From the NCBI GenBank assembly GCA_951812345.1, contig OX638295.1, forward strand, positions 2,668,965-2,732,964: a DNA stretch of 64,000 nt, read 5' to 3'. Source of the DNA: Rhodothermales bacterium (lineage in GTDB: Bacteria; Bacteroidota; Rhodothermia; Rhodothermales; VXPQ01). Under the pieces are notes generated by a model. That model saw only the letters and a list, made by a program, of their open reading frames with translations, was not told the DNA's origin and did no database searches. Shown here one piece after another: positions 53,137-63,251 of the stretch. Made by a program: the position numbers and the translations under genes. How positions within the stretch are numbered: the stretch's first letter is position 1; each line of letters starts with the position of its first letter.

Positions 53137-53878
53137 GCTGCTTTATTTCAGAGGATTAGTACAGGATACTCGCCAGGCCCTGAATCGCTTCTTTGGCATG
53201 GCGGCGCGTAGCGTTGGATCAGGCGGCCTGGCGGCGGCGAAAATTTTACGGAAGGCTTCTTCGGGGGACAGGCGGGGTATGCGCCATATGCACCGTTTCC
53301 GCCCTGTCGCTGATATAAAGAAACGCCCCGGCCCGTACAGGCGCAACGAAGCGCCCGAAGTCGGCGCCGGGGCGGCTCCCGAAAAGGGCGCGCGCCCGAG
53401 CGGTGGATAGAAGAACCTCTACCTTACATAAGCGGGAGTCACTCGCATTCCTTCGATCGTCCCTGCCTTTCCGAAGAAAGGACCTCGCTTGTTTGCGCAA
53501 GGAGGGTGGGCCTGCCGTCCGAATGTGAAGACCAACTCCCTGAAGATATATTTGTCAGGTTCTTATACGCATCCGCACCAGGTGCGCGATATCCGCGTCC
53601 GTTTACGAACACGGATAGGGCTTGTAATGGCAAGAGGATGGTCTGTTCCCCGGATAGGGTGGTCACCTGCTCTCTCGTGAAACACGGATAGGTTTCGGCT
53701 TCCTGAAGATTTGCAAAATCTCCAATTTTTCCCATTTGTAAACCCAAACAGCCCCTCGAGACCATACGGGAGGATATGAGATTACAGCATTTCAGTCGAT
53801 TACAGCTGTATATCAAAATGTCATTGGGTGCTCGATTGGGTGCTGGAGTTTGAAGTTTAGCCTGTTCGTCTGGCGCAA
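53137..53878. other. region without a convincing gene
   Basis: About 740 bp between ccmF and a phage remnant. A minus-strand open frame at 53439-53816 exists (125 codons; contains QEAETYPCFTREQVTTLSGE) but has no ribosome site, no known motif and biased composition; I do not accept it as a gene. No tRNA or strong hairpin was seen. It may be decayed sequence at the edge of an inserted element. Confidence 0.5.
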
Positions 53879-54719
53879 ATGCTGCGAGGATTCCGAAAAG
53901 ACCCGGCGGCGGCGAAGATCGCGGCGAAATCCCTTGCAGGTCTAAGCGGCATCACCGGGACCCTTGCCGGTTTTGCGGCTTCTTATGGGTTGGGACATCG
54001 GAGAGGACCCGGACGATGCGGACTTTTTGAAAGCCGTCCGGGGCAATACGAGAGTAGACCTGACTACCGGCTTTGGTCCTTACTTGCGCTCTGCCGTGCG
54101 CATTGTCAGCAATATCGGCGAGACCTACGGCTTTGTGGAAGACGACAGAAACACCCGGCTTGATCTTACCGAGCTATTCGCCCAGTTCTTCCAGTACCGG
54201 TTTAATCCTCTGATGGGCCTCATCCATGATGTTGCCGAAAAGAAGACCGTCGCAGGAGAGCCTTCAAGTATCACCAACTGGGATCTGACCGACGGCGTTC
54301 AGCATCCTCTACTCAGCCGCCTGTATCCTCTATGGATCGAGGACGTGAAAGATGCTGTCAACCAGTATGGTGCGCGGGGCTTGGCGGCGGCACCTGCTGC
54401 TTTCGCCGGTCTATCCGTTTCGACGTACGGCAATGCGCTGAAGAAGGGCAAGATCAATGTGATGCTTGACCGGGTAGGTTATCTGCCATTGCCTCCAACC
54501 ATACCTGAAGGATTTGACATCCGTCCGCGCGGCAAGAAGGCTGTCGAAGACATGTGGGTGGGCATCCTTGCTCAGAGCATCTCCAGTCAGTACGGCTATC
54601 TTCTTGCTCTTCCCCCAGATCAGGCTAAAGAGAGGATAGAGAAGATGGCTCGTCGCGCCCGACGATCTGTCGAACCGCTATGGGTAGCCCATGGCGCCCG
54701 GCCGGCTACTGAACGTTAA
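53879..54719 (+). pseudogene. phage polyvalent-protein remnant (LPD38-like), frameshifted
   Basis: Two frames joined near 53990 give one protein: first MLRGFRKDPAAAKIAAKSLA and GLSGITGTLAGFAASY, then MGWDIGEDPDDADFLKAVRG, NTRVDLTTGFGPYLRSAVRI, ... PLWIEDVKDAVNQYGARGLA and APAAFAGLSVSTYG. This is the pattern of the C-terminal LPD38 module of large polyvalent proteins from phages and conjugative elements. The bulk of the host protein is missing. In-frame ATG at 53964 heads the longer piece (251 codons). Probably not functional. Confidence 0.65.
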
Positions 54720-54782
54720 CTTTCGCGCCTGCGCCCCTGCTATCTCTCGGCAAAGGGGCAAAGGCGCAACCTTGCGGTCGAG

Positions 54783-55466
54783 TCAAAAAAGCCCAAAGGA
54801 AAGCCCTAGTTTATACGCAAGCTGGCTTTTATGGGGATTACGCTCCACGATGGAACGATGAATATACTTTTGCACTTCTGTAGTAACCGCCAGCCTGTTG
54901 CCAAGGGGAACCGCTACGCGTAGACCGGCTTCCCAAGCCTTGAAGCGATCATGATAATCACTAGGCGGATAATCGTGATAATCACTAGGCGGAATAGCAT
55001 CATCGCATCTGGATGGTGGGATATCTAAGCATGTGGAGAAACCACCTACATAGTCACCACTGACAAAGTGCCAGGATAGGCCGCTGAACAAGCTCAAGGA
55101 AACAAGAGGGATTTTTGTAGGAACCACATAAAAGCGGGCTCCGGCAATGTGGCTGCTATGAGAATAGGCGATGAGGTGGGGCTGCCACTTATGATCAGGC
55201 ACCTTATACTCATGCACCCTATCACCCCAATATCCCCAGTGTAAGCCGCCTTGTAAGGAAATCGCGTCAGCGAGCGGAAAAAGCCGGCTGGCAATTTGCA
55301 CTTCCGGATAGAGCGTGTAGAGGGGCTGTCTTAAATCCTCAGGCTGAAGATTTCGGATGACTCCGCCCTGCACGGATACGTTCAACCGGGCAGGTGGTGC
55401 TATTTGTGCCGCTGCTGATGAGATCAACAGGAGGGAAACGGCAAGTAGCAAGGTGTAACGCAGCAT
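54783..55466 (-). CDS. outer-membrane beta-barrel protein (small)
   Basis: A 227-residue protein with signal peptide MLRYTLLLAVSLLLISSAAA (cut before QIAPP), followed by alternating beta-strand segments and a terminal aromatic (LGLSFGLF), typical of an OMP barrel. A short internal repeat PPSDYHD occurs twice in a loop. Two cysteines lie in that loop (FSTCLDIPPSRCDD). AGAGGTGG precedes the ATG at 55466. The function is unknown. It lies between the phage remnant and a T9SS-tail fragment. Confidence 0.75.
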   Translation of the reverse strand: MLRYTLLLAVSLLLISSAAAQIAPPARLNVSVQGGVIRNLQPEDLRQPLYTLYPEVQIASRLFPLADAISLQGGLHWGYWGDRVHEYKVPDHKWQPHLIAYSHSSHIAGARFYVVPTKIPLVSLSLFSGLSWHFVSGDYVGGFSTCLDIPPSRCDDAIPPSDYHDYPPSDYHDRFKAWEAGLRVAVPLGNRLAVTTEVQKYIHRSIVERNPHKSQLAYKLGLSFGLF

Positions 55467-55504
55467 ATGGGCCACCTCTTTTGGTAATCTCCTACGAAGA
55501 GAGC

Positions 55505-55843
55505 TTACTTGATAAGCGCCATACGTCTGGTTTGCGTGAAAGATCCTGCCTCGATCCGATAGAGATAGACTCCACTGGGTAGACCCGTTGCATCCCACCT
55601 CACTTCATGATAACCGGCTTCAAGGGTCTTGTCAAGAAGGCGTTCCACCTCGCGTCCCATCACATCGTAGACAACGAGTGAAACTGCCGAGGCCTCCGGT
55701 AAGGCAAATCGTATCTCCGTAGACGGATTGAAGGGATTCGGGTAGTTACTCGCCAGCACGTAGGCTCCCGGCAGAGCCATCAACAACTGATTCTGCAGCG
55801 CCTCGCCAGCAGTTGGCTTGTATACGGGAGGAGCACGGAGTCA
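55505..55843 (-). pseudogene. C-terminal fragment with type IX-type sorting tail
   Basis: The minus strand encodes the typical tail ASNYPNPFNPSTEIRFALPE, ASAVSLVVYDVMGREVERLL and DATGLPSGVYLYRIEAG, ending MALIK and TAG/TAA-type stop at 55505. It is open only to about 55843 where a stop interrupts; no start codon or N-terminal domain remains. Such tails direct secretion and surface attachment in Bacteroidota-like bacteria. The host protein has been lost, so this is a remnant unless the upstream part was moved. Confidence 0.7.
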
Positions 55844-55891
55844 CGCATTTTCAGATAGGGGAGGGTGAAAACCGCAAAAAAGATGTTGTTT

Positions 55892-58333
55892 TCACCATTC
55901 CACACGAGCCCGGACGTTGAATGTGCGCGGGGTCAGGCGCGTGGGGATCCGCTCCCAGATGCCGTCGTTGGCGGGCGTCCAGGTATACGTAACCGTGTTC
56001 GTCATATTGAACGCATTAAGCAGCTCCGCGGTCAATTCCAGACGCATTCCGGCCCCGACGACCACGATTTTCGTGATGCCGAGGTCCACCCGCTGGTACG
56101 GGGGATACCGGGCCGAATTTCTTTCGCCGGGCACCTGAATCACGAATCTCCCGAGCTGACGGTCGGGCACGGGCGGGGTGTACGGGAAGCCGCTCCCGAA
56201 GAGACCGCGCAAATGCACTTTCCATGTGGCGTCTCCCGGTATATAATCCTGCACAAAAAGAGAGATGGTGTGGCGCTGGTCCGAGGGACGCGGAATCGTT
56301 CCGTCCAGAACCTCCGACCGGTACTCCGGCAGAAAGGTCTCGACGGCATTCAGGTACGCGTAATTCAGCCGGCTTTCGAGCCCGGGTACGAGTTCGCCGT
56401 ACAGATGCACATCCAGCCCGAACGCCTGCCCCTCTGCGTCGTTTTCTCCGGAATACAGGAGGCGCACGTTCCGCACGTCGTACGATATGAGACGGTCCAT
56501 ATCCTTGTAAAAAGCGGTGGCGCGTACGTACAGCCGCCTTGCGGGCAGGAAATATTCGCCCCCCAGCACATACTGTACAGCCCGCTGGGACCGGATATCC
56601 CGGTTGAGGGCGCCAAGAATCGTTTCGCCCGGCACCGGTTTTCCGCGAAATTCGCGGTAGGTCGGGGTCTGGTGATAGTAGCCCCACGAGCCGGTGGCCG
56701 TCATGCGTTCGCTCACGACGTACCGCGCCGAGAGTCTGGGGGCGACCGTCCATGCGCCGTTGAAAGAGAACCGGTCCGCCCGCAGGCCGCCCGTGACGAG
56801 CAACCCGCCCCGGCGGATCGTGTCCTGCAGGTACGCGCCGGTTTTCCATGCGGAAAGGGAGGCCTCGTCGGAGAGGCGGTTCGCTTCGATGCGAACGGAT
56901 TCGCCCCTCGTGTTCCTGCCGTACAAAACGGCGTACTCGTCGATGCGGTCGGAAAAGGAAAAGGCGCGCACGCTCCAGCCTGCCTCCATGACATGCCGCG
57001 CGCCCTGGAGCCGGTACCGGCCCTGTCCGGTCCATGCGGCGCTTTCTATGATATTATCGGCAAATTCCTCTTCGGTCACGTTGCCTGTGGGAATATGCCC
57101 CGCGCCGGTATTGGGATCGCTGTTCGGATCGACGCGAAACACGATGGAGGTCCCCTGAATATCGAAGCGTTCCGTTTCGGAAACGCTGAAGTACGCCGCG
57201 TCGTGTTCGACGGACCAGGAAGAGGTGATCCGGTTGATCAGGCGCACGCCGGCGAACCGCGTCCGGTATCCGTCGTTTTCGGCGCCCTCGTAGCGGGTCC
57301 AGAAGGAACGCAGGTCCGACGGCTCGTCGGGATCGGCGCTCACAATGCCGAAATAGGTTTTGCGGCTCTCCGGTTCGAAGCGGAACACATGGTTGGCGTA
57401 AATGCCCAGCGCTTCGATTTCGTGTCCCGGCGCGAAGCGCCAGGTGGCCAGGCCCTGCACGTCCGTGTAGTCGGGACGGTAATCCCCCTTCTTTTCCTGC
57501 GTGCGGAAGAAGTGGCGGGCCTGCGCTTTTCGGAAGCCCGCGTTCCACCCGAAACGTCCGTCCGCAACCGCGCCCCGGTGCGAAAGGCCTGCATCCAGCA
57601 GGGAAGCCGTGGCGGACCCGCGCATGGATTCGCCGCCATCCGGCCGGTCGTAGCGGGTTTCCAGCACGGACGACAATTTGCCCCCGTACTTCGCCGGGAA
57701 TCCGCCCGTGTACAGCACGATCCGGTCCGCCAGTTCCGGGTTCAGCAAGCCGAGCCCCTCCTGCTCCCCCTGCCTCGGGCGCAACGGCATGAATACCTCG
57801 AAGCCGTTGACGAAAATCAGGTTCTCGTGAAATCCGCCGCCGTGGACCGAGTACTGGTTGGAGAGTTCGTTGTTGGCGGCTACGCCCGGGAGTACGCTCA
57901 GCGCCTGGAACCCCTTGAACGGAGAGGGCAGGTTGCGAACGGCTTCCGGCTCCAGTTCGTACACCCCGGGTTCCGGGAAGAACAACTCCTCCTCCACCAC
58001 GATATCCTGCATCAGGACGACGGCTGTCTCGAGGCGAACATTCAGGACGGTCGTTTCGTCGGGCAGGATCTGTACGCGACGCCAGGTCGTTTCGTACCCC
58101 ACTGCCGAGAATCGCAACACATGCGCGCCGACAGGCAACCGGAGCGTGTAGTTCCCGTCCTCCTTGCTTGCGGTCCCGAATTCGGTATCGCTTACGAGGA
58201 TGCTGACGTTGGGAACGGAAACATTCTCTTCCGCGGACAGGACGTGTCCGGACGCCATGCCCCATTCCTGGGCAAGGACACAGGAAGGCCACAAGGCTGC
58301 TGCGACGGCGAAAAGGGCGAAGGCTGTGCGCAC
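55892..58333 (-). CDS. TonB-dependent outer-membrane receptor with carboxypeptidase-regulatory-like domain
   Basis: An 813-residue protein: signal peptide (MRTAFALFAVAAALWPSCVL), a CarboxypepD_reg-like domain (GHVLSAEENVSVPNVSILVS to LETAVV), a plug (LPSPFKGFQALSVLPGVAAN, YSVHGGGFHENLIFVNGFEV) and a 22-strand-type barrel ending RTFNVRARVEW with a terminal aromatic. It probably imports a scarce nutrient or siderophore using TonB (32685). No partner SusD gene is next to it. The ligand is unknown. The 5' end faces the 3' end of proS on the same strand. Confidence 0.92.
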   Translation of the reverse strand: MRTAFALFAVAAALWPSCVLAQEWGMASGHVLSAEENVSVPNVSILVSDTEFGTASKEDGNYTLRLPVGAHVLRFSAVGYETTWRRVQILPDETTVLNVRLETAVVLMQDIVVEEELFFPEPGVYELEPEAVRNLPSPFKGFQALSVLPGVAANNELSNQYSVHGGGFHENLIFVNGFEVFMPLRPRQGEQEGLGLLNPELADRIVLYTGGFPAKYGGKLSSVLETRYDRPDGGESMRGSATASLLDAGLSHRGAVADGRFGWNAGFRKAQARHFFRTQEKKGDYRPDYTDVQGLATWRFAPGHEIEALGIYANHVFRFEPESRKTYFGIVSADPDEPSDLRSFWTRYEGAENDGYRTRFAGVRLINRITSSWSVEHDAAYFSVSETERFDIQGTSIVFRVDPNSDPNTGAGHIPTGNVTEEEFADNIIESAAWTGQGRYRLQGARHVMEAGWSVRAFSFSDRIDEYAVLYGRNTRGESVRIEANRLSDEASLSAWKTGAYLQDTIRRGGLLVTGGLRADRFSFNGAWTVAPRLSARYVVSERMTATGSWGYYHQTPTYREFRGKPVPGETILGALNRDIRSQRAVQYVLGGEYFLPARRLYVRATAFYKDMDRLISYDVRNVRLLYSGENDAEGQAFGLDVHLYGELVPGLESRLNYAYLNAVETFLPEYRSEVLDGTIPRPSDQRHTISLFVQDYIPGDATWKVHLRGLFGSGFPYTPPVPDRQLGRFVIQVPGERNSARYPPYQRVDLGITKIVVVGAGMRLELTAELLNAFNMTNTVTYTWTPANDGIWERIPTRLTPRTFNVRARVEW

Positions 58334-58505
58334 GAGACGTTACGCTCCCGGTTTGAGGTCAGGGCCGGATGAATCAATGTAGCCGTTCGGTCGATGGGCA
58401 GTCCGAGGGATGGGTCTTTCTGTGAATGCTGTGAATGCGTGCTTGCGTAATTAAAGGATATTCCGGGTAAATCCGCTTCGATCAGGGTTTCCTAATTAAT
58501 AGGAT

Positions 58506-59981
58506 CTAATAGGCCCTGGCGAAAAGAACGCGGCGCTCCGACGGGTTGCCGGTCAGCATATCCTTGCCCGTTTCCTTGTCCTCGTCCATTGGAATACAAC
58601 GAATGGTCGCTTTCGTTTCCTGTTTGATGCGGGCCTCGGTTTCCGGCGTGCCGTCCCAGTGAGCCAGCACGAAGCCGCCATGCCGGTCCAGGGTATCCTT
58701 GAACGCTTCGTAGTCGTCGACGCGCCGGGTGGAGGCTTCGCGCATGGCCAGCGCCCGGTCGAACAAGCCCTGCTGAATGTCTTCGAGCACGGCCCCGATC
58801 CGGTCGGGAAGTCCCTCCTGCGACACGATTTCCTTGCCGGGCTGGTCGCGGCGGGCCATTTCCACGTTGCCTTTCTTGACGTCGCGGGGACCGATGGCGA
58901 GGCGGACCGGCACCCCCTGCACTTCGTATTCGTTGAATTTCCAGCCGGGACGGTGCGTTTCGCGGGCGTCCACCTTGACGCGGACGCCGGCAGCGCGCAG
59001 CGCTTCCTCGACGCGGTCCGCAGCCTCGAGCACGACGGTCCGCTCTTCGTCTTTCCGGAAAATGGGCACGATCACGACTTGCGTGGGGGCGAGACGGGGC
59101 GGCAGAATCAGTCCCCGGTCGTCCGAATGGGTCATGATGAGCGCCCCGATCAGCCGGGTCGAGACCCCCCAGGAGGTAGCCCACACATATTCGAGCCGGT
59201 TTTCGCGGTTCTGGAACTGGCAGTCGAACGCTTTGGCGAAGTTCTGGCCGAGGAAATGGCTGGTGCCCGCCTGCAAGGCCTTGCCGTCCTGCATCATGGC
59301 TTCGATACAGTACGTGTCCACCGCACCCGCAAAACGTTCGCTGGCCGTTTTCACGCCCCGGATCACCGGCATGGCCATCCATTCCTCAGCAAATGTGGCG
59401 TATACTTCCAGCATGCGCCGCGTTTCCTCAATGGCTTCCTCCTTCGTTTCGTGGGCCGTGTGCCCTTCCTGCCAGAGAAATTCCATCGTGCGCAGAAACA
59501 GCCTCGTGCGCATTTCCCAGCGCACGACGTTCGCCCACTGATTGACCAGAATGGGCAGGTCGCGCCAAGACTGAATCCAGTTCCGGTAGGCGTCCCAGAT
59601 GATTGTTTCGCTGGTGGGACGGACGATCAGATTCTCCTCCAGCTTCGAATCGGGATCGGGCAAAAGCCCGTCGCCGGACGGGTTCTCCATAAGACGCGAG
59701 TGGGTGACCACGGCGCACTCCTTGGCGAAACCCTCTACATGCTCGGCCTCCCGCGCCAGGAAGGATTGCGGAATGAACAAGGGGAAATAAGCATTCTCGT
59801 GCCCGGTTTCCCGGAACATGTCGTCGAGCGCCCGCTGCATGTTCTCCCACAGTGCACACCCGTTCGGGCGAATGACCATGCACCCGCGCACCGCCGAGTA
59901 ATCGGCCAGCTTCGCATGCTGCACAATGTCCAGATACCATTGCGCATAATCTTTCTCGCGGCTTGTGATTACATCGGCCAT
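58506..59981 (-). CDS. proS: prolyl-tRNA synthetase (type without editing insertion)
   Basis: A 491-residue class II synthetase of the archaeal/eukaryote-like (ProS3) form. Motif 2 region [20 protein letters not shown], motif 3 near [18 protein letters not shown], the [19 protein letters not shown] segment and the C-terminal ending FARAY (a family-specific Tyr at the terminus) are present; the INS editing domain of bacterial-type ProRS is absent. It charges tRNA-Pro with proline using ATP. The start [20 protein letters not shown] is standard. Single gene on the minus strand. Confidence 0.97.
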   Translation of the reverse strand: MADVITSREKDYAQWYLDIVQHAKLADYSAVRGCMVIRPNGCALWENMQRALDDMFRETGHENAYFPLFIPQSFLAREAEHVEGFAKECAVVTHSRLMENPSGDGLLPDPDSKLEENLIVRPTSETIIWDAYRNWIQSWRDLPILVNQWANVVRWEMRTRLFLRTMEFLWQEGHTAHETKEEAIEETRRMLEVYATFAEEWMAMPVIRGVKTASERFAGAVDTYCIEAMMQDGKALQAGTSHFLGQNFAKAFDCQFQNRENRLEYVWATSWGVSTRLIGALIMTHSDDRGLILPPRLAPTQVVIVPIFRKDEERTVVLEAADRVEEALRAAGVRVKVDARETHRPGWKFNEYEVQGVPVRLAIGPRDVKKGNVEMARRDQPGKEIVSQEGLPDRIGAVLEDIQQGLFDRALAMREASTRRVDDYEAFKDTLDRHGGFVLAHWDGTPETEARIKQETKATIRCIPMDEDKETGKDMLTGNPSERRVLFARAY

Positions 59982-60100
59982 AATATTGTACAGTGGGTGC
60001 CGTTTATTAAGTACAGTCGGGGGAAGAAACAGGGGGATTGCGGGGGGAAACGCAGGCGGACCGGAACGAATCCGGACAGGATCAAAGGAGGAAAAACCAG

Positions 60101-60190
60101 ATGTTTCGTGGAAAATCCGGGATTGGCCCGATGTTTGCCTTATACCGGAACGAAGCCGTTAGAGCCGGACGGACGTCGTTCTTCCTTTGA
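60101..60190 (+). CDS. possible 29-residue small protein
   Basis: A strong AAAGGAGG (9 bp spacing) precedes an ATG at 60101; the frame runs 29 codons ([20 protein letters not shown], then RAGRTSFFL) to TGA at 60188-60190. It is basic and has no signal peptide. The ribosome site is unusually strong for this window. It may be a leader peptide or a small protein, or chance. The rest of 59982-60305 has no gene. Confidence 0.35.
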   Translation: MFRGKSGIGPMFALYRNEAVRAGRTSFFL

Positions 60191-60305
60191 GGAAAGAAAT
60201 AAGTTCCGTCATTTACTTGCAACTAATCCGGCTCTTGTGCATCATAACCTGTATACACTGTAACGGAACCACTGTCGCCAAGTTTTCACCAAAGCGGGTG
60301 TCATC

Positions 60306-61439
60306 ATGGAACAATCGACATTACACGAGCGGAGAGCCTATCGCCTCCCCTTGCGCGCGGCGCCATTCGCTGCCGGACTGCTTGTAGTGCTGCTGGCCGG
60401 TTGTTACACCCAGTTGGGCACCGTACAGTACGAGCGGATTCCTGATTACGTCGAGGTGGTGCAAAGCTCCGAGGACACCGTCGTAACGGAACGCTATTAC
60501 AATGACCGGTATGTCTACAGCGGCCCCTATAGCTACCGCCGTTACTTCGACCGGTTCGATTACGGATGGAGTCCGCGGTACTACCGGGACCCGTACTGGT
60601 CCTATAGCTCGTTCTACGGGCCTTCATGGTACGATCCCTGGGGATACAATTCCTGGGGGTATAGCCCCTATGGGTATGGATACAGCAGCTTTTACGCGGG
60701 CATTTCCGTCGGTCCTGGCTGGGGCTGGGGCGGATATCCCTATTATTACAGCCCCTACCGCTATCGCTATGGCGGATATTACCCGGGCTATGCGCACACC
60801 TGGAATCCCTATTACGGCGGGTGGCGGTACGATTACCCCGGAACAATTCGGCCGAGAGGCGGGCAATGGGGCCCGCGCGGCGCCAGCATGGGGCGGGGTG
60901 CAGGAGCACGCGGCGAATATGCAGGCGATTATGGGGGAGGCGGAATCCGCGAGATAGGCAACACAGGGAACGCTTCCGTTGGAAAGACGCGCGGCACACC
61001 CACCGTTTCCGGAGAGCGCTCGACGCGTTCCGGAAGATCGACTGCTGTGCAGGGAAGCCGCTCGGGAACGGGCAGGTCGACCGATACGGTTCGCGATACG
61101 CGCCGGACAACCACCGCGCGCAGCAGCGGGTCGAGCGGGCGTACTGTCCGCTCGTCCCCGTCGTCCCGGACCTCGTCGTCTTCCGGCAACCGGGGGACTG
61201 TGCGCTCCTCCGGGTCTTCGCGCAGCAGCGGGTCCAGCGGGGGTACCGTCCGTTCGAAGCCCTCCTCGAGCAGCAGCAGTGGATCGAGTGGCCGTACCGT
61301 CCGTTCAGCGCCTTCCTCGCGCAGCAGCGGATCGAGTGGACGCACCGTCCGTTCATCCCCGCCGCCCCGGTCTTCGTCGGGCAGCAGCGGGCGGTCTTCG
61401 GGCCGGTCCTCGTCCTCTTCGGGTCGTTCCCGCAATTGA
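60306..61439 (+). CDS. Tyr/Gly-rich lipoprotein with long Ser/Arg repeats
   Basis: A 377-residue lipoprotein (lipobox VVLLAGC). Residues about 55-180 are very rich in Tyr, Gly, Ser and Trp (SYRRYFDRFDYGWSPRYYRD, YGYSSFYAGISVG), and residues about 230-377 consist of repeats built on SGSSGRTVRSSPSSR. Low-complexity, probably disordered and surface exposed. No family can be named. It may be an adhesive or matrix component. The C-terminal repeats are the main source of length variation to be expected between strains. Confidence 0.75.
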   Translation: MEQSTLHERRAYRLPLRAAPFAAGLLVVLLAGCYTQLGTVQYERIPDYVEVVQSSEDTVVTERYYNDRYVYSGPYSYRRYFDRFDYGWSPRYYRDPYWSYSSFYGPSWYDPWGYNSWGYSPYGYGYSSFYAGISVGPGWGWGGYPYYYSPYRYRYGGYYPGYAHTWNPYYGGWRYDYPGTIRPRGGQWGPRGASMGRGAGARGEYAGDYGGGGIREIGNTGNASVGKTRGTPTVSGERSTRSGRSTAVQGSRSGTGRSTDTVRDTRRTTTARSSGSSGRTVRSSPSSRTSSSSGNRGTVRSSGSSRSSGSSGGTVRSKPSSSSSSGSSGRTVRSAPSSRSSGSSGRTVRSSPPPRSSSGSSGRSSGRSSSSSGRSRN

Positions 61440-61603
61440 TAAGCGCACCGCTGCGAACCGTGTAACCACGGCGTTGCGACTACCCCGGAAGTGTTGTCAG
61501 GATCGTGCTTTTCATACGATCCCTAACCCTACCTGTACCCATGCGAATCGCCGGATACCCCAAAAAACCCATTCGTAACCCGGAAAACCAGACAGATACT
61601 CCC

Positions 61604-63157
61604 ATGAAAAGGCGCTTCTTACCGGTATTTGCCCTTGTCTTGTTTGCGGTGTCCTCCACGTATGCGCAGACGCCCAACGACGCCTATCTCTTCGCTGCAC
61701 GGTCCCCTGCGACCGGTCCGCGCATGATGGGCATGGCGGGGGTCGGCATTGCCGGCGTAGCGGACTACGGCGCATTGCGTACGAATCCGGCCGGTCTGGG
61801 CTATTTCAGCAACTCGGAACTCGGCGGTTCCCTGCATACGTTCTCGGCCACGGAGGATGCGCAGTATTTCACCGGGATCCGTACGTCGTCCGCAGCGGAA
61901 GCCGACGTGCGGGCCACCCGCTTCAGCAACCTGGCCTACATACAGAAGCTTCCGACGTCGCAAGGATCGTTCGTACTCGGCCTCGCATTCAATCAGGTCA
62001 ACACGTTCGACCGTAATCTCGCGTTCGGGGGAACGAACGCCACCAGTTCGATCAGTACGTCCTTCCTGCCCTATGCGGACGAGTTTACGATAGAGGAAGA
62101 CGGCGATGGATATTCCCCGAGCTTTTTCAACGATATTCCCCAACTGGCCTATGAGGCGGGAGCGATCGAATTCCTGTTCGAGAATGTGGGAACGGACAAC
62201 GACCTTTTCTACGAGGCGGTTACGCCGGGCGCCCGAATCGACCAGCTGGGAGACGTGCTCGAAAAGGGACGGACAAACGAATTGAACCTTGGCGGCGCGT
62301 GGGAGGCGAGCCAGGGCGTGATGGTCGGCCTTGCGGCCAACTTTGCATTCGGGTCGTACAACTTCGAAAGCATTTACGAGGAAGCGGATACCTACAACGA
62401 AAACGCCCCGTCAGACTACGAAGTGGCTCTGTCCGACGGCTCGCTGTTCGGGTTTAACAGACTGCTGTACGAAGAAGGGTTCGAGGCGGACCTGAGCGGA
62501 TTCAACCTGCGCGGCGGGGTATCGACAACGACGCTTGCGAATGGGTTGCGCGTGGGCGTGACGCTGGAGACCCCTACGTTCTACGAAATCAGGGAAAATT
62601 TCTACCGGGAATTGACTACCTGGTTCGACGAAGGAGGCTCCCTGGACGCCGAAACCAATAACGAATACGAATACGAGTTGCGGACCCCCTGGCGCATCGG
62701 GGCTGGCGCATCCTGGGAAATCGGGAGCTTTCTTCTGTCCGGGGACCTGGAATATGTAGACTGGTCCCAGATGGAGTTTGACGGGGATGCGGCGGACGGC
62801 GACCTGTTCAGGGATTTGAACAGGGAGGTCCGGAATACCATGGACCCGGTCTGGAATATGCGTATCGGCGGGGCGTATGAATTCGGAGACTTCACGGTGC
62901 GGGGAGGCGTGGCCGCCTATCCCGATCCGTTCGACCGGAACGTGTCGCGGGGCGGCGGCGAAGCCGATCGCGACCGGCGCTTCGTCTCCGCTGGCGCGTC
63001 GTACCGTTTCGCCCAGAATTTTCATCTCGATGCGGGATGGACACGCATGAAATTCGACGACCAATACACTCCGTATGCCGATGTGGACGAGCCGCCTCTC
63101 GTTGAGGAAAGCGTAACGCAGCACCGGTTCCTGCTGGGCGTGCGCATAGGGTTCTGA
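61604..63157 (+). CDS. OMPP1/FadL/TodX-family outer-membrane porin
   Basis: A 517-residue beta-barrel protein with signal peptide MKRRFLPVFALVLFAVSSTY (cut before AQTP). The FadL-type N-terminal hatch RMMGMAGVGIAGVADYGALR then TNPAGLGYFS is present, followed by repeated strands and a terminal aromatic (HRFLLGVRIGF). FadL-like porins take up hydrophobic compounds such as fatty acids. The ATG at 61604 is chosen because the signal peptide begins there. The cargo is unknown. It follows the Tyr-rich lipoprotein gene by 165 bp. Confidence 0.9.
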   Translation: MKRRFLPVFALVLFAVSSTYAQTPNDAYLFAARSPATGPRMMGMAGVGIAGVADYGALRTNPAGLGYFSNSELGGSLHTFSATEDAQYFTGIRTSSAAEADVRATRFSNLAYIQKLPTSQGSFVLGLAFNQVNTFDRNLAFGGTNATSSISTSFLPYADEFTIEEDGDGYSPSFFNDIPQLAYEAGAIEFLFENVGTDNDLFYEAVTPGARIDQLGDVLEKGRTNELNLGGAWEASQGVMVGLAANFAFGSYNFESIYEEADTYNENAPSDYEVALSDGSLFGFNRLLYEEGFEADLSGFNLRGGVSTTTLANGLRVGVTLETPTFYEIRENFYRELTTWFDEGGSLDAETNNEYEYELRTPWRIGAGASWEIGSFLLSGDLEYVDWSQMEFDGDAADGDLFRDLNREVRNTMDPVWNMRIGGAYEFGDFTVRGGVAAYPDPFDRNVSRGGGEADRDRRFVSAGASYRFAQNFHLDAGWTRMKFDDQYTPYADVDEPPLVEESVTQHRFLLGVRIGF

Positions 63158-63212
63158 GACATTTCGCGGAACGGATTCGCGGGGTTTGTGAGCGGGTTTT
63201 TAGGTAGATTAC

Positions 63213-63227
63213 GTACGTGAAACGTAC
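63213..63227. promoter_or_regulatory. palindrome before the AAA ATPase gene
   Basis: GTACGT-GAA-ACGTAC is a perfect 6-bp inverted repeat located about 25 bp before the ATPase start. A similar GTAC-based dyad lies before lexA (11815). It is a candidate operator only. Confidence 0.35.
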
Positions 63228-63251
63228 CGGAGAACCCCTGCAGGAGCATTG

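Noticed and set aside
53439-53816. 125-codon minus-strand gene between ccmF and the phage remnant
   Set aside because: No ribosome site, no signal or domain, and low-complexity composition.
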